A stretch of 58,863 bases of DNA, from contig JAJFIA010000025.1 in assembly GCA_021775255.1 (NCBI GenBank), positions 1 to 58,863 of the forward strand, read 5' to 3'. Under the pieces are notes generated by a model. It was not told the DNA's origin, made no database searches, and saw only the letters and a program-made list of their open reading frames with translations. The DNA is from Roseovarius sp. Its GTDB lineage: Bacteria; Pseudomonadota; Alphaproteobacteria; Rhodobacterales; Rhodobacteraceae. This document shows positions 24,953 through 33,170 of the stretch, piece after piece. Made by a program: the position numbers and the translations under genes. Position 1 is the stretch's first letter. Every line of letters begins with the position of its first letter.

Positions 24953-26656
24953 ATGTCTGACGCCCAAACACAGCCCATTGCCCCGCGTGACCCTGCGCAG
25001 GTCATGCGGCTGGCGCGTATGGGGTCAATGCACCAATGCAGGCTTTCCTTCATGCGGGTACTTCTGCGCCGTCTGGCCTTTGAAAACTGGCAGTTCACCC
25101 GCCGCGAATTTGAGATTGACGCGCAAGGCGTCGGGCATGCGATCTATACTGCAAAGGGGCCGGAGCGCAGCTATTCCCTCGTCGCCTTCGCCCATGATCT
25201 GCCCGCCGATCAACGCTCGGACCGGGTGATTGCCACCGCGTGGGATGCCACGTTTACCCTGTTTGACGGCATCCCGGATACCGATGACATCGCCCGCCTG
25301 CGCAGGAATATCCCGCTGCAGGAAGCTGGCCGCGTGACCCAAAGCGAGCTGTCGGTCTCGCGTGCCAACCGCTCGGTGCGGATGTTCGAGCATGTGGTTG
25401 AATGCCTCAGCGAAGGCCGGCAACCTGATAGTGACCTGATCAATCAGGTTGGCTATCTGATGCGCACCACCGCCGTATATGGCTCGGGCAAACTCGGGGC
25501 ATCGGACCGTGAAGCCATCGCCGAGCGAGCCGAATTCAAAGCCCCGTTTCAGCTTGAAATGCTGTCGGTCTATCTCACCCGCGCATTCGTCGCTGATCTG
25601 GTCGAGCATCTGGCCCATGCCCGCGCGCCCGACACCGCCGTAAGGATTGACCCGGCCCTGCGCCGCCGTTTCGGCATCGGCAATGCCACCGGCCTCGGCA
25701 TGGCGCCCTTCATGATCAACCACCCCATTCTGATCAACAACTGGGTCATGGCGCGCGAGACCGCTCTGGCGCGGGTGCGCAGCCTGCCGCGTGCCGGCGC
25801 GAAGGCGGCAAAGACGTTCCTGAGCCTGCTCGACCGTGCCATCCTCAACGCCGATCTGTGGCGCTCCGAGCATCCGATGCAGGTTGAAAAACTCAGCCTT
25901 CTCAAGGCCGATTTGAGGCTTTTGCAAACCCATCTGAGCGGGCTTGATCTATGCGCCGTGAACTCCCCCTGGAACGCGCTTTATCTCTGGTCTGAAAACA
26001 ACCTGACGCCGGAAGGTCAGGAACAGCTCGTGTCATTGATGCTGGAACCTTATGGCGATCTGGTGGATGCGCTCTCGGATCAGATGAGCGCTGATGAGAC
26101 GGCAAATTTCGCAATTGACGGCGCCATGCAAGTGGCCCGCCTGTGCGACATTCTAAAAGACATCTACGGCTGGGCGCTCAAGATCGACTGGCAGGAAAAA
26201 ACCGCGCAGGCGCGGGTCTGGTACGTGTCCGAGCAAAAGCTTGAGCCCCGCCTTGGCGAGCGCTTTGCTGAGCCCATCGCCGATTATGAACAACCCCTCT
26301 CACCGGGGCGCGATGCGGCGCGGCTCTATGCCGATTTGCTAAATCATGATGCCAGAACACCGGTTTCAGCCTTCCTTCTGGCGCATCCCGAACACCGCCA
26401 TATGCTGCGCCGGGCACAGATTGCCGCCGCCTTTCCCTATGCGGAAATCCGTGACAATACCATTGCCGATACGGTCATGCCCATCGACATGCTGCGCTTC
26501 AAGCTGGGCTTCTTCGGGGCCACGCATTTTGATCCCCGCTCAGACCGCTGGGTCAGGATCACCATGTTTGGCGGCGCGCCTTACCCGGATGAATTAACAC
26601 CTGACAATTCCGATATCTGGCCCTACCCGGCCCTGACCCAGGGGGGCGCATCATGA
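24953..26656 (+). CDS. Large conserved-looking protein of unknown function
   Basis: The 567-residue soluble protein has no signal peptide or membrane span. It is mostly helical by composition, with a basic, tryptophan-containing N-terminal domain (RVLLRRLAFENWQFTRREFEI), a central helical block with RRFGIGNATGLGMAPF around 243-258, and a C-terminal block ending near FGGAPYPDEL. I do not recognise a domain. GGGGA precedes the ATG at 24953; it starts 17 bases after the M19 gene and overlaps DUF3726 by 4 bases, so all are one operon. Codon use and composition match the neighbours, so it looks native, not acquired. Confidence 0.75.
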   Translation: MSDAQTQPIAPRDPAQVMRLARMGSMHQCRLSFMRVLLRRLAFENWQFTRREFEIDAQGVGHAIYTAKGPERSYSLVAFAHDLPADQRSDRVIATAWDATFTLFDGIPDTDDIARLRRNIPLQEAGRVTQSELSVSRANRSVRMFEHVVECLSEGRQPDSDLINQVGYLMRTTAVYGSGKLGASDREAIAERAEFKAPFQLEMLSVYLTRAFVADLVEHLAHARAPDTAVRIDPALRRRFGIGNATGLGMAPFMINHPILINNWVMARETALARVRSLPRAGAKAAKTFLSLLDRAILNADLWRSEHPMQVEKLSLLKADLRLLQTHLSGLDLCAVNSPWNALYLWSENNLTPEGQEQLVSLMLEPYGDLVDALSDQMSADETANFAIDGAMQVARLCDILKDIYGWALKIDWQEKTAQARVWYVSEQKLEPRLGERFAEPIADYEQPLSPGRDAARLYADLLNHDARTPVSAFLLAHPEHRHMLRRAQIAAAFPYAEIRDNTIADTVMPIDMLRFKLGFFGATHFDPRSDRWVRITMFGGAPYPDELTPDNSDIWPYPALTQGGAS

Positions 26657-27303
26657 GCTATTCCCTCAATGAAATCACCGCCATCTGCAAACGCGCGGGG
26701 CGCGGGGCCGGGCTGAGCTGGGGCCTTGCGGAAGAGGCCGGATTTGCCGCCCGCTGGCTGGCCGAACGCAGCCTGCCGGGGCCCGAAATACTGGCGCATC
26801 ACCTGAGCGAAATCGACGGCGTTGCCTATGATCAGCTTTGCCCGGAAGACATATCAGACATCTGGCAGGCCAAAGGCACGGCCCTCAGCCCGCTGATCAC
26901 CGGCGCCGCAATCAGTGATCTGGCGGCCGAGCTGGCGCGGGGCCGTGAAATCACCCTTGGCCGCATCTCTTATCCGCTATTGCTCTTGCCTTTCATCGCG
27001 GCGGCCTCGGGCTCGGGCGGTGTGCCGCTCATCCTCACATGGCCGGGCCTCACCGCAGGGTTTGATCCGCAACTACGGCTGGACAAGCCTGACCGTACGC
27101 CCCTTGAATGCAGCACGGCACCCAGCGTGCAGATAAAACTCGGCCAGGGGTTTTCAGGCGATAGGATCCTGCCTCGAAATCGCGCGGATATAAGCCCCGA
27201 GGCCCTGCGCATTCTTGCCCCCCTTGGCCACCGCACCTATGCCCCCGACACCACCGAAAGCCGCCTTTCCGGTGCCGGGGCCGGCCTTTCAGATAATGAC
27301 TAA
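26653..27303 (+). CDS. DUF3726 domain protein
   Basis: The 216-residue protein begins with the signature of DUF3726 (SLNEITAICKRAGRGAGLSWGLAEEAG). A glycine/alanine-rich central part follows (PLLLLPFIAAASGSGGVPL). Function is unknown. It overlaps the preceding gene by ATGA and closes the LysR-led cluster. Its TAA stop codon lies at the first bases of a composite palindromic repeat, so the present C-terminus may have been set by that insertion. Confidence 0.82.
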   Translation: MSYSLNEITAICKRAGRGAGLSWGLAEEAGFAARWLAERSLPGPEILAHHLSEIDGVAYDQLCPEDISDIWQAKGTALSPLITGAAISDLAAELARGREITLGRISYPLLLLPFIAAASGSGGVPLILTWPGLTAGFDPQLRLDKPDRTPLECSTAPSVQIKLGQGFSGDRILPRNRADISPEALRILAPLGHRTYAPDTTESRLSGAGAGLSDND

Positions 27304-27416
27304 GCGTTTCGCCTTAAACCGGAGGCAGGGTTAAGGCGAAACGCCATGCAACATATCAGTGTTTCGCGCGTTTCACGACAAACCCGTGAGTCGGGTTTAT
27401 CGCGAAACGCTTTTTT
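27301..27416 (+). repeat. Composite palindromic element, copy A
   Basis: The element has inverted ends (TAAGCGTTTCGC and GCGAAACGCTTT) and two internal hairpins. The first stem is GCGTTTCGCCTTAA / TTAAGGCGAAACGC; the second is GCGTTTCACGA.. / ..TCGCGAAACGC. They are joined by a linker containing CAACATATCAGTG. Copy A differs from B and C at about ten positions. Its second hairpin is followed by TTTTTT, so it can terminate the upstream operon. The remainder of the spacer to 27589 holds no gene. Confidence 0.9.
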
Positions 27417-27589
27417 GCCCAAACAGATCAGATAAATATTATTCAATTTCATAAAGTTACGCCTTGCTCCGCTGAAATCCCGAAAATGTGAGAAGAATGA
27501 CGGCAAAAACCTGCTACCCTATCCTCATACTGGCATCGTAGCCATAATTCCGACGGCTCCGGTTCTTGCAGTGATCACAGGAGGGCATC
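27417..27589. other. Spacer upstream of DUF2189 gene
   Basis: Non-coding, moderately AT-rich in its first half. A good ribosome site (GGAGG) lies just before 27590. No other structure was identified. Confidence 0.5.
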
Positions 27590-28450
27590 ATGGCCAAAAC
27601 CATAGGAAATCCGCTGAGCTGGGCCGCCAGCGCGATCTTTGGCACTGGCAATTCCATCGGCACCGCCACCGGGGCGATGACAAGCCCGGATGCAGGCCCG
27701 ATAGAAACCCGCCCGATCACAAATGCGGATATCCGCGCGGCCCTGCGCAAAGGTTATGAGGATTTCAAGGCCTTGCGCACCGATGTGATGTTTCTGGTGG
27801 CGATTTACCCGATCATCGGCATCTGCCTGATCACCACATCCTTCAACATGGCATTATTGCCGCTGTTGTTCCCGCTGGCCGCCGGGTTCACCCTGCTGGG
27901 GCCGATTGCCGCCATCGGCCTCTATGAAATGAGCCGCCGCCGCGAGGCCGGGGAAGATGTGACCTGGGGGGCTGCTTTATCGGTCTTTCATGCGGATATC
28001 ATCGGCCCGGTGCTGGCGCTTGGGGTGTATCTTTTTGGCATGTTCATCCTCTGGATATTCAGCGCCATCATTGTCTACAGCTTCACCCTTGGCCCCGAAG
28101 CACCAACCTCGATCAGTGCCTTTGTCATGGATGTGCTGACCACCGGTGCCGGCTGGGCGATGATCCTGATCGGCATGGGCGTGGGTTTTGCCTTTGCCGC
28201 CGTGGTTCTGGTGACCAGCCTGATTTCATTTCCCATGCTGGTCGACCGACGCGCCGGCGTGCCCCAGGCGATCTCGACCTCCCTGCAAGTGGCCCGCCAA
28301 AGCCCGGCCACAGTGGCCAAATGGGGGCTGATCGTGGCAATGGCCATGGCGCTGGGATCCGCGCCGTTCTTTCTGGGGCTGGTGGTAATCCTTCCGGTTC
28401 TGGGCCACGCCACATGGCACCTTTACCGCGCAGCGATCGTGCCTGAATAA
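27590..28450 (+). CDS. DUF2189 domain membrane protein
   Basis: The 286-residue protein has a soluble N-terminal region of about 60 residues (ending in ITNADIRAALRKGYEDFKALRTD) and then five or six membrane segments. Recognisable DUF2189 pieces are FTLLGPIAAIGLYEMSRRREAGED and SFPMLVDRRAGVPQAISTS. Function is unknown; family members are inner-membrane proteins of alpha- and betaproteobacteria. GGAGG lies 5 bases before the ATG. Confidence 0.87.
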   Translation: MAKTIGNPLSWAASAIFGTGNSIGTATGAMTSPDAGPIETRPITNADIRAALRKGYEDFKALRTDVMFLVAIYPIIGICLITTSFNMALLPLLFPLAAGFTLLGPIAAIGLYEMSRRREAGEDVTWGAALSVFHADIIGPVLALGVYLFGMFILWIFSAIIVYSFTLGPEAPTSISAFVMDVLTTGAGWAMILIGMGVGFAFAAVVLVTSLISFPMLVDRRAGVPQAISTSLQVARQSPATVAKWGLIVAMAMALGSAPFFLGLVVILPVLGHATWHLYRAAIVPE

Positions 28451-28546
28451 GGGCAGATCGCAGACCGACATTCTGTCCATGGCTTGCTAAATGCACCGTT
28501 TTCGATTTATCTGATTTTTCCCAATACATTTTCATACGGGCACGCA

Positions 28547-29590
28547 ATGAGTTCTCAGGCCGAAGAGGTTTCCCACAGAAACATATTTGTCCGTGTGTTT
28601 GCAAAAAACCGCCTGTTTCTGGCATTGGTCACAGCACATTTTGCGATTGCCTATGTCCTGAGCCAGATTTATCACCAACCATTCATCTTTCAGGCCCTGC
28701 CTGTCGCCTTGATGTTTGCGCAGGTATTGATCCCGCTTTTCCTGATCTTTTTGTTTCTATGGCGTGTTGCCTGGATGATCTTCATCCACAAGCCGCAACA
28801 TCCGTTTGAATTTTTCATCAAGGATTTACGCGCAATCATGTTTGATTCTGAGCGCCTGCTCAGCGGGCTTTTTGCGATGCTGCTTGTCTCGGTATTTTCC
28901 AGCACCTTCGTCATCATCAAAGATCTGATCCCGGTGATGAACATGTTCGCGTGGGATCCACAATTCGCAGCCCTTGACCGCAGCCTGCACGGGGGCACCG
29001 ATCCCTATCTTCTGCAAATGCCGCTTTTTGGCACGCCCTATGCAACCACCTTTATCAATCTGGTTTATAACCTGTGGTTCATCGTGCTTTATTTCGTTGT
29101 CTTCATGGCCAGCTTTGATCGCAAACATACCGTGCGCCGCAATACGCTGCTCATATCCTTCGTGCTGATCTTTACAATCGGCGGTAATTTTCTGGCCACG
29201 GTTTTTTCATCCGCCGGGCCGGTTTATTATCAGTATTTCGGCTATGGGGATCATTTTCTGCCCCTGCTTGAAACCTTGAAGGATTTCTCGGCTTTCAGCC
29301 CGGTCTGGGCGCTGGATACACATGAAATGCTGCTGGACGGATATATCAATAATGGCCCGATGAAAGGCATCTCGGCGATGCCAAGCATGCATGTGGCCAT
29401 CGCCGTGATGCTGGCGATATATGGCTTTCACTGCCGCCGCTGGGCCGGGTGGCTGCTTGTGGTTTACGCGCTGCTGATCCAGCTTGGTTCGGTTCATCTG
29501 GCATGGCATTATGCGATTGATGGCTATGCCGGTGCTGTTCTTGCAGCAGGCTGCTGGATGGTTGCAGCCCGGCTGGCGAAGCGCTTTTGA
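28547..29590 (+). CDS. PAP2-type phosphatase / inositolphosphotransferase-like membrane protein (copy 1)
   Basis: The 347-residue protein has about six to seven membrane segments and the PAP2_3 (Aur1/Ipt1-like) active-site motifs. GISAMPSMHVAIA lies at about 274-286 and the partner SVHLAWHYAIDGYAG at about 315-329. Such enzymes move or remove phospho-head groups on lipids; a role in envelope lipid or glycan metabolism is inferred. The ATG at 28547 was preferred over an upstream frame start because the hydrophobic core begins shortly after it. The next gene is a paralogue. Confidence 0.85.
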   Translation: MSSQAEEVSHRNIFVRVFAKNRLFLALVTAHFAIAYVLSQIYHQPFIFQALPVALMFAQVLIPLFLIFLFLWRVAWMIFIHKPQHPFEFFIKDLRAIMFDSERLLSGLFAMLLVSVFSSTFVIIKDLIPVMNMFAWDPQFAALDRSLHGGTDPYLLQMPLFGTPYATTFINLVYNLWFIVLYFVVFMASFDRKHTVRRNTLLISFVLIFTIGGNFLATVFSSAGPVYYQYFGYGDHFLPLLETLKDFSAFSPVWALDTHEMLLDGYINNGPMKGISAMPSMHVAIAVMLAIYGFHCRRWAGWLLVVYALLIQLGSVHLAWHYAIDGYAGAVLAAGCWMVAARLAKRF

Positions 29591-29624
29591 TAATGTGCAA
29601 GGGGATAGGGTAAAGTCGAAGGGC

Positions 29625-30716
29625 ATGACAAAGCAACATGACATATCAACAAATCAGACCTATGGCACCGGCATTAATGTTTTTACCAGCGCCCTTGGCA
29701 AAAACCGTATTCTGATTGCCCTCACCCTGTCCTATATCCTTGCCGGTGAGATCGTCAGCCTCATCTACGCGGTGCCCTTCGATACCCTGACCCCGTTAAA
29801 TATCCTTCGGATGGGGGGGGCCATACTGCCGATCTTTCTGGTTTCAATGATCGTCTGGCGATTTGCCCACATGCTGTTCACCACACGGCCCGAAAAGCCC
29901 GTTAAATGGCTGATGCAGGATCTGCTTGATGTAATGATCAGGGATAAGGAAAGGATATGGGGCGGTATCATTTTGATCATTTGTCTCGTTCTGATAACCG
30001 GAACCTTCACTTTTCTCAAAACCGCGATCCCGGTGATCAATCCATTTGCCTGGGATGAAACATTTGCCTTGATTGATCGTTACTTCCACGGCGGGATTGA
30101 TCCCTATGTGTATCTGACCCCGATCTTCGCCAATACAATCATGACAAGGATTGCAGATGGCACATACAGCATCTGGTTCTCATTATTCAGCTTTTTTACA
30201 TTTATCGCCGCAATGGATTCTGAACACCCCCTCCGGCGGAACAGATTTATTCTTGCCTTCTTCTTGTGCTGGATTTTTGGCGGCAATGTTCTTGCCACCC
30301 TGTTTTCATCCGTTGGCCCGGTTTATTTTGAAGAATTCGGCTATGGGGACCATTTCGCGCCATTGTTGACCATATTGCATAATATCAACGAGGTGCAGCC
30401 GATATTGGCAGTCGAATTACAAGCCGCCTTGCTGGATGGCTATTACAATGGCGGAGATCTGACAGGTATCTCCGCCATGCCAAGCCTGCACCTGGCCATA
30501 GCCTGGCTGATGGTGTTTCAGGCCTTCCTCTACAGCAAAATACTTGGCTGGCTGATGATCGGTTTTGCGCTCATGATACAGCTCGCTTCGGTATATCTGG
30601 CCTGGCATTACGCGATAGATGGGTATTTCGGCTTTGTCATTGCCCTGTTCTGCTGGAAACTGGCAACCCCGCTGGCCCGGCTTCAGGTGCGGTTTGATCG
30701 CCATTCTGCCACGTAG
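29625..30716 (+). CDS. PAP2-type phosphatase / inositolphosphotransferase-like membrane protein (copy 2)
   Basis: The 363-residue paralogue of the preceding gene has the same layout. The motifs are GISAMPSLHLAIA near 281-293 and SVYLAWHYAIDGYFG near 321-336. Blocks such as FAWDETFALIDRYFHGGIDPY and SVGPVYFEEFGYGDHF align with copy 1, so the pair is an old tandem duplication. The start at 29625 follows AAGGGC and lies 34 bases after the copy 1 stop. It converges with ribE with a single base between stop codons. Confidence 0.85.
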   Translation: MTKQHDISTNQTYGTGINVFTSALGKNRILIALTLSYILAGEIVSLIYAVPFDTLTPLNILRMGGAILPIFLVSMIVWRFAHMLFTTRPEKPVKWLMQDLLDVMIRDKERIWGGIILIICLVLITGTFTFLKTAIPVINPFAWDETFALIDRYFHGGIDPYVYLTPIFANTIMTRIADGTYSIWFSLFSFFTFIAAMDSEHPLRRNRFILAFFLCWIFGGNVLATLFSSVGPVYFEEFGYGDHFAPLLTILHNINEVQPILAVELQAALLDGYYNGGDLTGISAMPSLHLAIAWLMVFQAFLYSKILGWLMIGFALMIQLASVYLAWHYAIDGYFGFVIALFCWKLATPLARLQVRFDRHSAT

Positions 30717-30717
30717 A

Positions 30718-31305
30718 TCACCCCGCCTCGGCCAGCCGCGCCACATAGCGCGCCAGCGTGTCGATCTCAAGGTTGACCGCATCCCCCACGCCCACATCCC
30801 CCCAGGTTGTCACCTGCATGGTATGCGGAATGAGATTGATGCCAAATTCACAGCCCGTCACATCATTCACCGTAAGCGACGCGCCATTCAACGCGACCGA
30901 TCCTTTGGAGGCGATGAACCGGGCCAGTTCCGGCGGCGCAGTTAGCGTCAGACGGGTGCTATCGCCTTCAGGGGCAATCGCCACAACCCTTGCCAATCCG
31001 TCCACATGCCCCGAAACGATATGCCCGCCCAGCTCATCGCCCACCTTCAAGGCCCGCTCAAGATTGACCCGGGCACCCTGCGCCCAGCGCCCAAGGTTGG
31101 ATTTTGACAGCGTCTCACCCGAGACATCCACATCAAACCAGTCCGCCCCGGTTTCAACCACCGTCAGGCACACCCCGTCACAGGCGATCGAGGCCCCGAT
31201 ATCAATGCCGCCTGTATCATAGCCCGTGCCCATCCGCACCCGCAGATCCCCCGCCTGCGTCAGCTTTGCCACCCTGCCAATATCCGTGATGATGCCTGTA
31301 AACAT
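30718..31305 (-). CDS. ribE: Riboflavin synthase
   Basis: The enzyme dismutates two molecules of 6,7-dimethyl-8-ribityllumazine to riboflavin. The 195-residue product shows the start MFTGIITDIG and two tandem lumazine-binding repeats, with GHIVSGHVDG opening the second and LNGASLTVNDV inside it. The frame opens at 31419, but MFTGII at 31305 is the family start and has a GGGAAGG site. ribD lies 5 kb away with a capsule-export locus between, where alphaproteobacteria often have ribD and ribE adjacent. No FMN riboswitch was seen upstream. Confidence 0.95.
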   Translation of the reverse strand: MFTGIITDIGRVAKLTQAGDLRVRMGTGYDTGGIDIGASIACDGVCLTVVETGADWFDVDVSGETLSKSNLGRWAQGARVNLERALKVGDELGGHIVSGHVDGLARVVAIAPEGDSTRLTLTAPPELARFIASKGSVALNGASLTVNDVTGCEFGINLIPHTMQVTTWGDVGVGDAVNLEIDTLARYVARLAEAG

Positions 31306-31780
31306 TGCTGGCCTTCCCGTGAACCTCATCCAATCGCGCCCGGCATTCCCGGACGTCCTAGGATAAACATCATCCGGCGCTGCTGGACAAGTTTTAGTTC
31401 CCGCATCCGGGGGCTGCAATCTCCATGCCCGGCAGAAATGCCCCGCTGGTTGTGATAAATTTATTCTTTTTTACCCTCCCTGCTATATTCATCACTCTGA
31501 ACATTGCGCGCCAAAGGGCTTGCGCCCCCAGATATATGGTAATTTCGTCAGTGATACGGCCAACCCTAAAGCGTTTCGCGATAAACCTGAATAACGGGTT
31601 TGTCGCGAAACGCGCGAAACACTGATATGTTACATGGCGTTTCGCCTTAACCCTGTCTCAGGTTTAAGGCGAAACGCTTTAGCCAGATTAGCCCTCCCGG
31701 ACAAGATAGCCCCAGTGCGGCTTTATTTTTGCCTGATTTCAGCATTACATACCCCCAGTAAATCCTCGATGTGAGTGCGC
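31306..31780. other. Gene-poor spacer between ribE and the capsule-export locus
   Basis: This 475-base divergent spacer holds the ribE and kpsS-like promoters and one complete composite palindromic repeat (31566-31682). A 66-codon frame at 31425 shows no protein features. Nothing else is recognised. Confidence 0.6.
31566..31682 (-). repeat. Composite palindromic element, copy B
   Basis: The element is 117 bases bounded by perfect inverted ends CTAAAGCGTTTCGC / GCGAAACGCTTTAG. Read on the minus strand it is identical to copy C at 58459-58574 over all 116 shared bases. It contains the same two hairpins and the ACATATCAGTG linker. It lies in the spacer upstream of the capsule-export locus. Confidence 0.92.
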
Positions 31781-33073
31781 ATGACAAATTCAACCGGACA
31801 AGACAGGGTGTTTTTATTCCTGCAAGGCCCCCACGGGCCATTTTTCCAGCAGCTTGGCCGAATGCTGCGCCATACCGGGGCGCGGGTGTACCGTGTGGGC
31901 TTCAACGCCGGGGATCAGGCATTCTGGCGCGATAATTCAAGCTATATCCCCTATCACGGCCCGGCCGATCAATGGCCTGAAACCCTCACCAACCTGATTG
32001 CCGATAAAAACATCACCGATCTGGTGCTTTATGGCGATACCCGCCCGATCCATGCCCGCGCGATAGAAGGCGCCCGTGCGGCAGGCCTGCGCATCCATGT
32101 CTATGAAGAGGGCTATATGCGGCCCTATTGGGTGACCTATGAGCGCGGCGGCTCAAACGGCCATTCGCGGCTGATGCAGATGGATGTGGCGCAGATGCGC
32201 AAGGTGCTGGATACATCCCATGCCGAGGCGTCCATCCCCCCGGCCAGTTGGGGTGATATGCGCCACCACATCTTTTACGGCGCAGTCTATCATGGGTTTT
32301 TATTGCTTAAAAACCGCCGCTACCAAAATTTCAAACCGCACCGCGATCTTGGCGTTGCCGATGAATTCAGGCTTTATCTGCGCCGGCTTTTGCTGATGCC
32401 TGCGCAAGCGATTGAGCGGCGCATCAGCACACGGCGCATCCGGCGCGGCGGCTTTCCCTATCATCTGGCGCTTTTGCAGCTTGAGCATGACGCCTCATTC
32501 CAGGCCCATTCACCGTTTGCCACGATGACGGATTTCCTCAAAACCGTGGTTGAAGGCTTTACCGAAGGGGCGCCGGGGCATCACCACCTTGTGTTCAAGG
32601 CGCACCCGCTTGAAGATGGCCGGGTGCCGATCCGGCGTATCTTGAAACAACTGGCGCATACCCACGGCGTGACGGGCCGGGTGCATTATGTGCGCGGCGG
32701 CAAACTGGCGCGCCTTCTGGATGAAGCCCGCAGCGCTGTCACCGTCAATTCCACGGCGGCGCAACAGGTTTTATGGCGCGGCATTCCGCTCAAAACCTTT
32801 GGCGCAGCGGTCTATGCCAAGCCGGAATTTGTATCGACAAAACCACTGGTTGATTTTTTTGCCGGTGCCGAACGCCCCGACCGCGAGGCCTATACGGTTT
32901 ATCGCCGCTACCTGCTGGAAACCAGCCAAGTTGCGGGCGGGTTTTACTCGGCCCGGGGGCGCAGGCAATTACTGCGTCAGGCGGTGGATATGATGCTGGC
33001 AGATGAAGATCCGTATGAGGCGCTCAAATCCGGCACAGCGTCCCCCCGGCAACAGTTGCATATCGTTCCCTGA
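31781..33073 (+). CDS. kpsS: Capsular polysaccharide export protein, KpsS/LipB-like
   Basis: KpsS with KpsC adds the poly-Kdo linker that anchors group 2 capsules before export. The 430-residue product has the KpsS/LipB pattern: VFLFLQGPHGPFFQQL at the start, YVEEGYMRPYWVT-like EEGYMRPYW near 110, FKAHPLEDGR around 285, and the NSTAAQQVLWRGIPLKTFG stretch near 328-346. ATG at 31781 or GTG at 31775 could start translation; I chose the ATG. It begins the kpsS-wza-kpsC cluster. Confidence 0.88.
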   Translation: MTNSTGQDRVFLFLQGPHGPFFQQLGRMLRHTGARVYRVGFNAGDQAFWRDNSSYIPYHGPADQWPETLTNLIADKNITDLVLYGDTRPIHARAIEGARAAGLRIHVYEEGYMRPYWVTYERGGSNGHSRLMQMDVAQMRKVLDTSHAEASIPPASWGDMRHHIFYGAVYHGFLLLKNRRYQNFKPHRDLGVADEFRLYLRRLLLMPAQAIERRISTRRIRRGGFPYHLALLQLEHDASFQAHSPFATMTDFLKTVVEGFTEGAPGHHHLVFKAHPLEDGRVPIRRILKQLAHTHGVTGRVHYVRGGKLARLLDEARSAVTVNSTAAQQVLWRGIPLKTFGAAVYAKPEFVSTKPLVDFFAGAERPDREAYTVYRRYLLETSQVAGGFYSARGRRQLLRQAVDMMLADEDPYEALKSGTASPRQQLHIVP

Positions 33074-33170
33074 ACCAGCAATATACAAGTGCTGGATTTC
33101 TCATTTGCCTTCCTTTAGGTTGCGGATAATGCCCGATGGCACATAAAAACCAGGTCGAGGAAACCGCACA

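Noticed and set aside
23931..24971. Minus-strand frame opposite the M19 gene
   Set aside because: Shadow; the plus-strand product aligns with M19 throughout.
31306..31420. FMN riboswitch upstream of ribE
   Set aside because: Looked for the conserved FMN-box pattern and did not find it.
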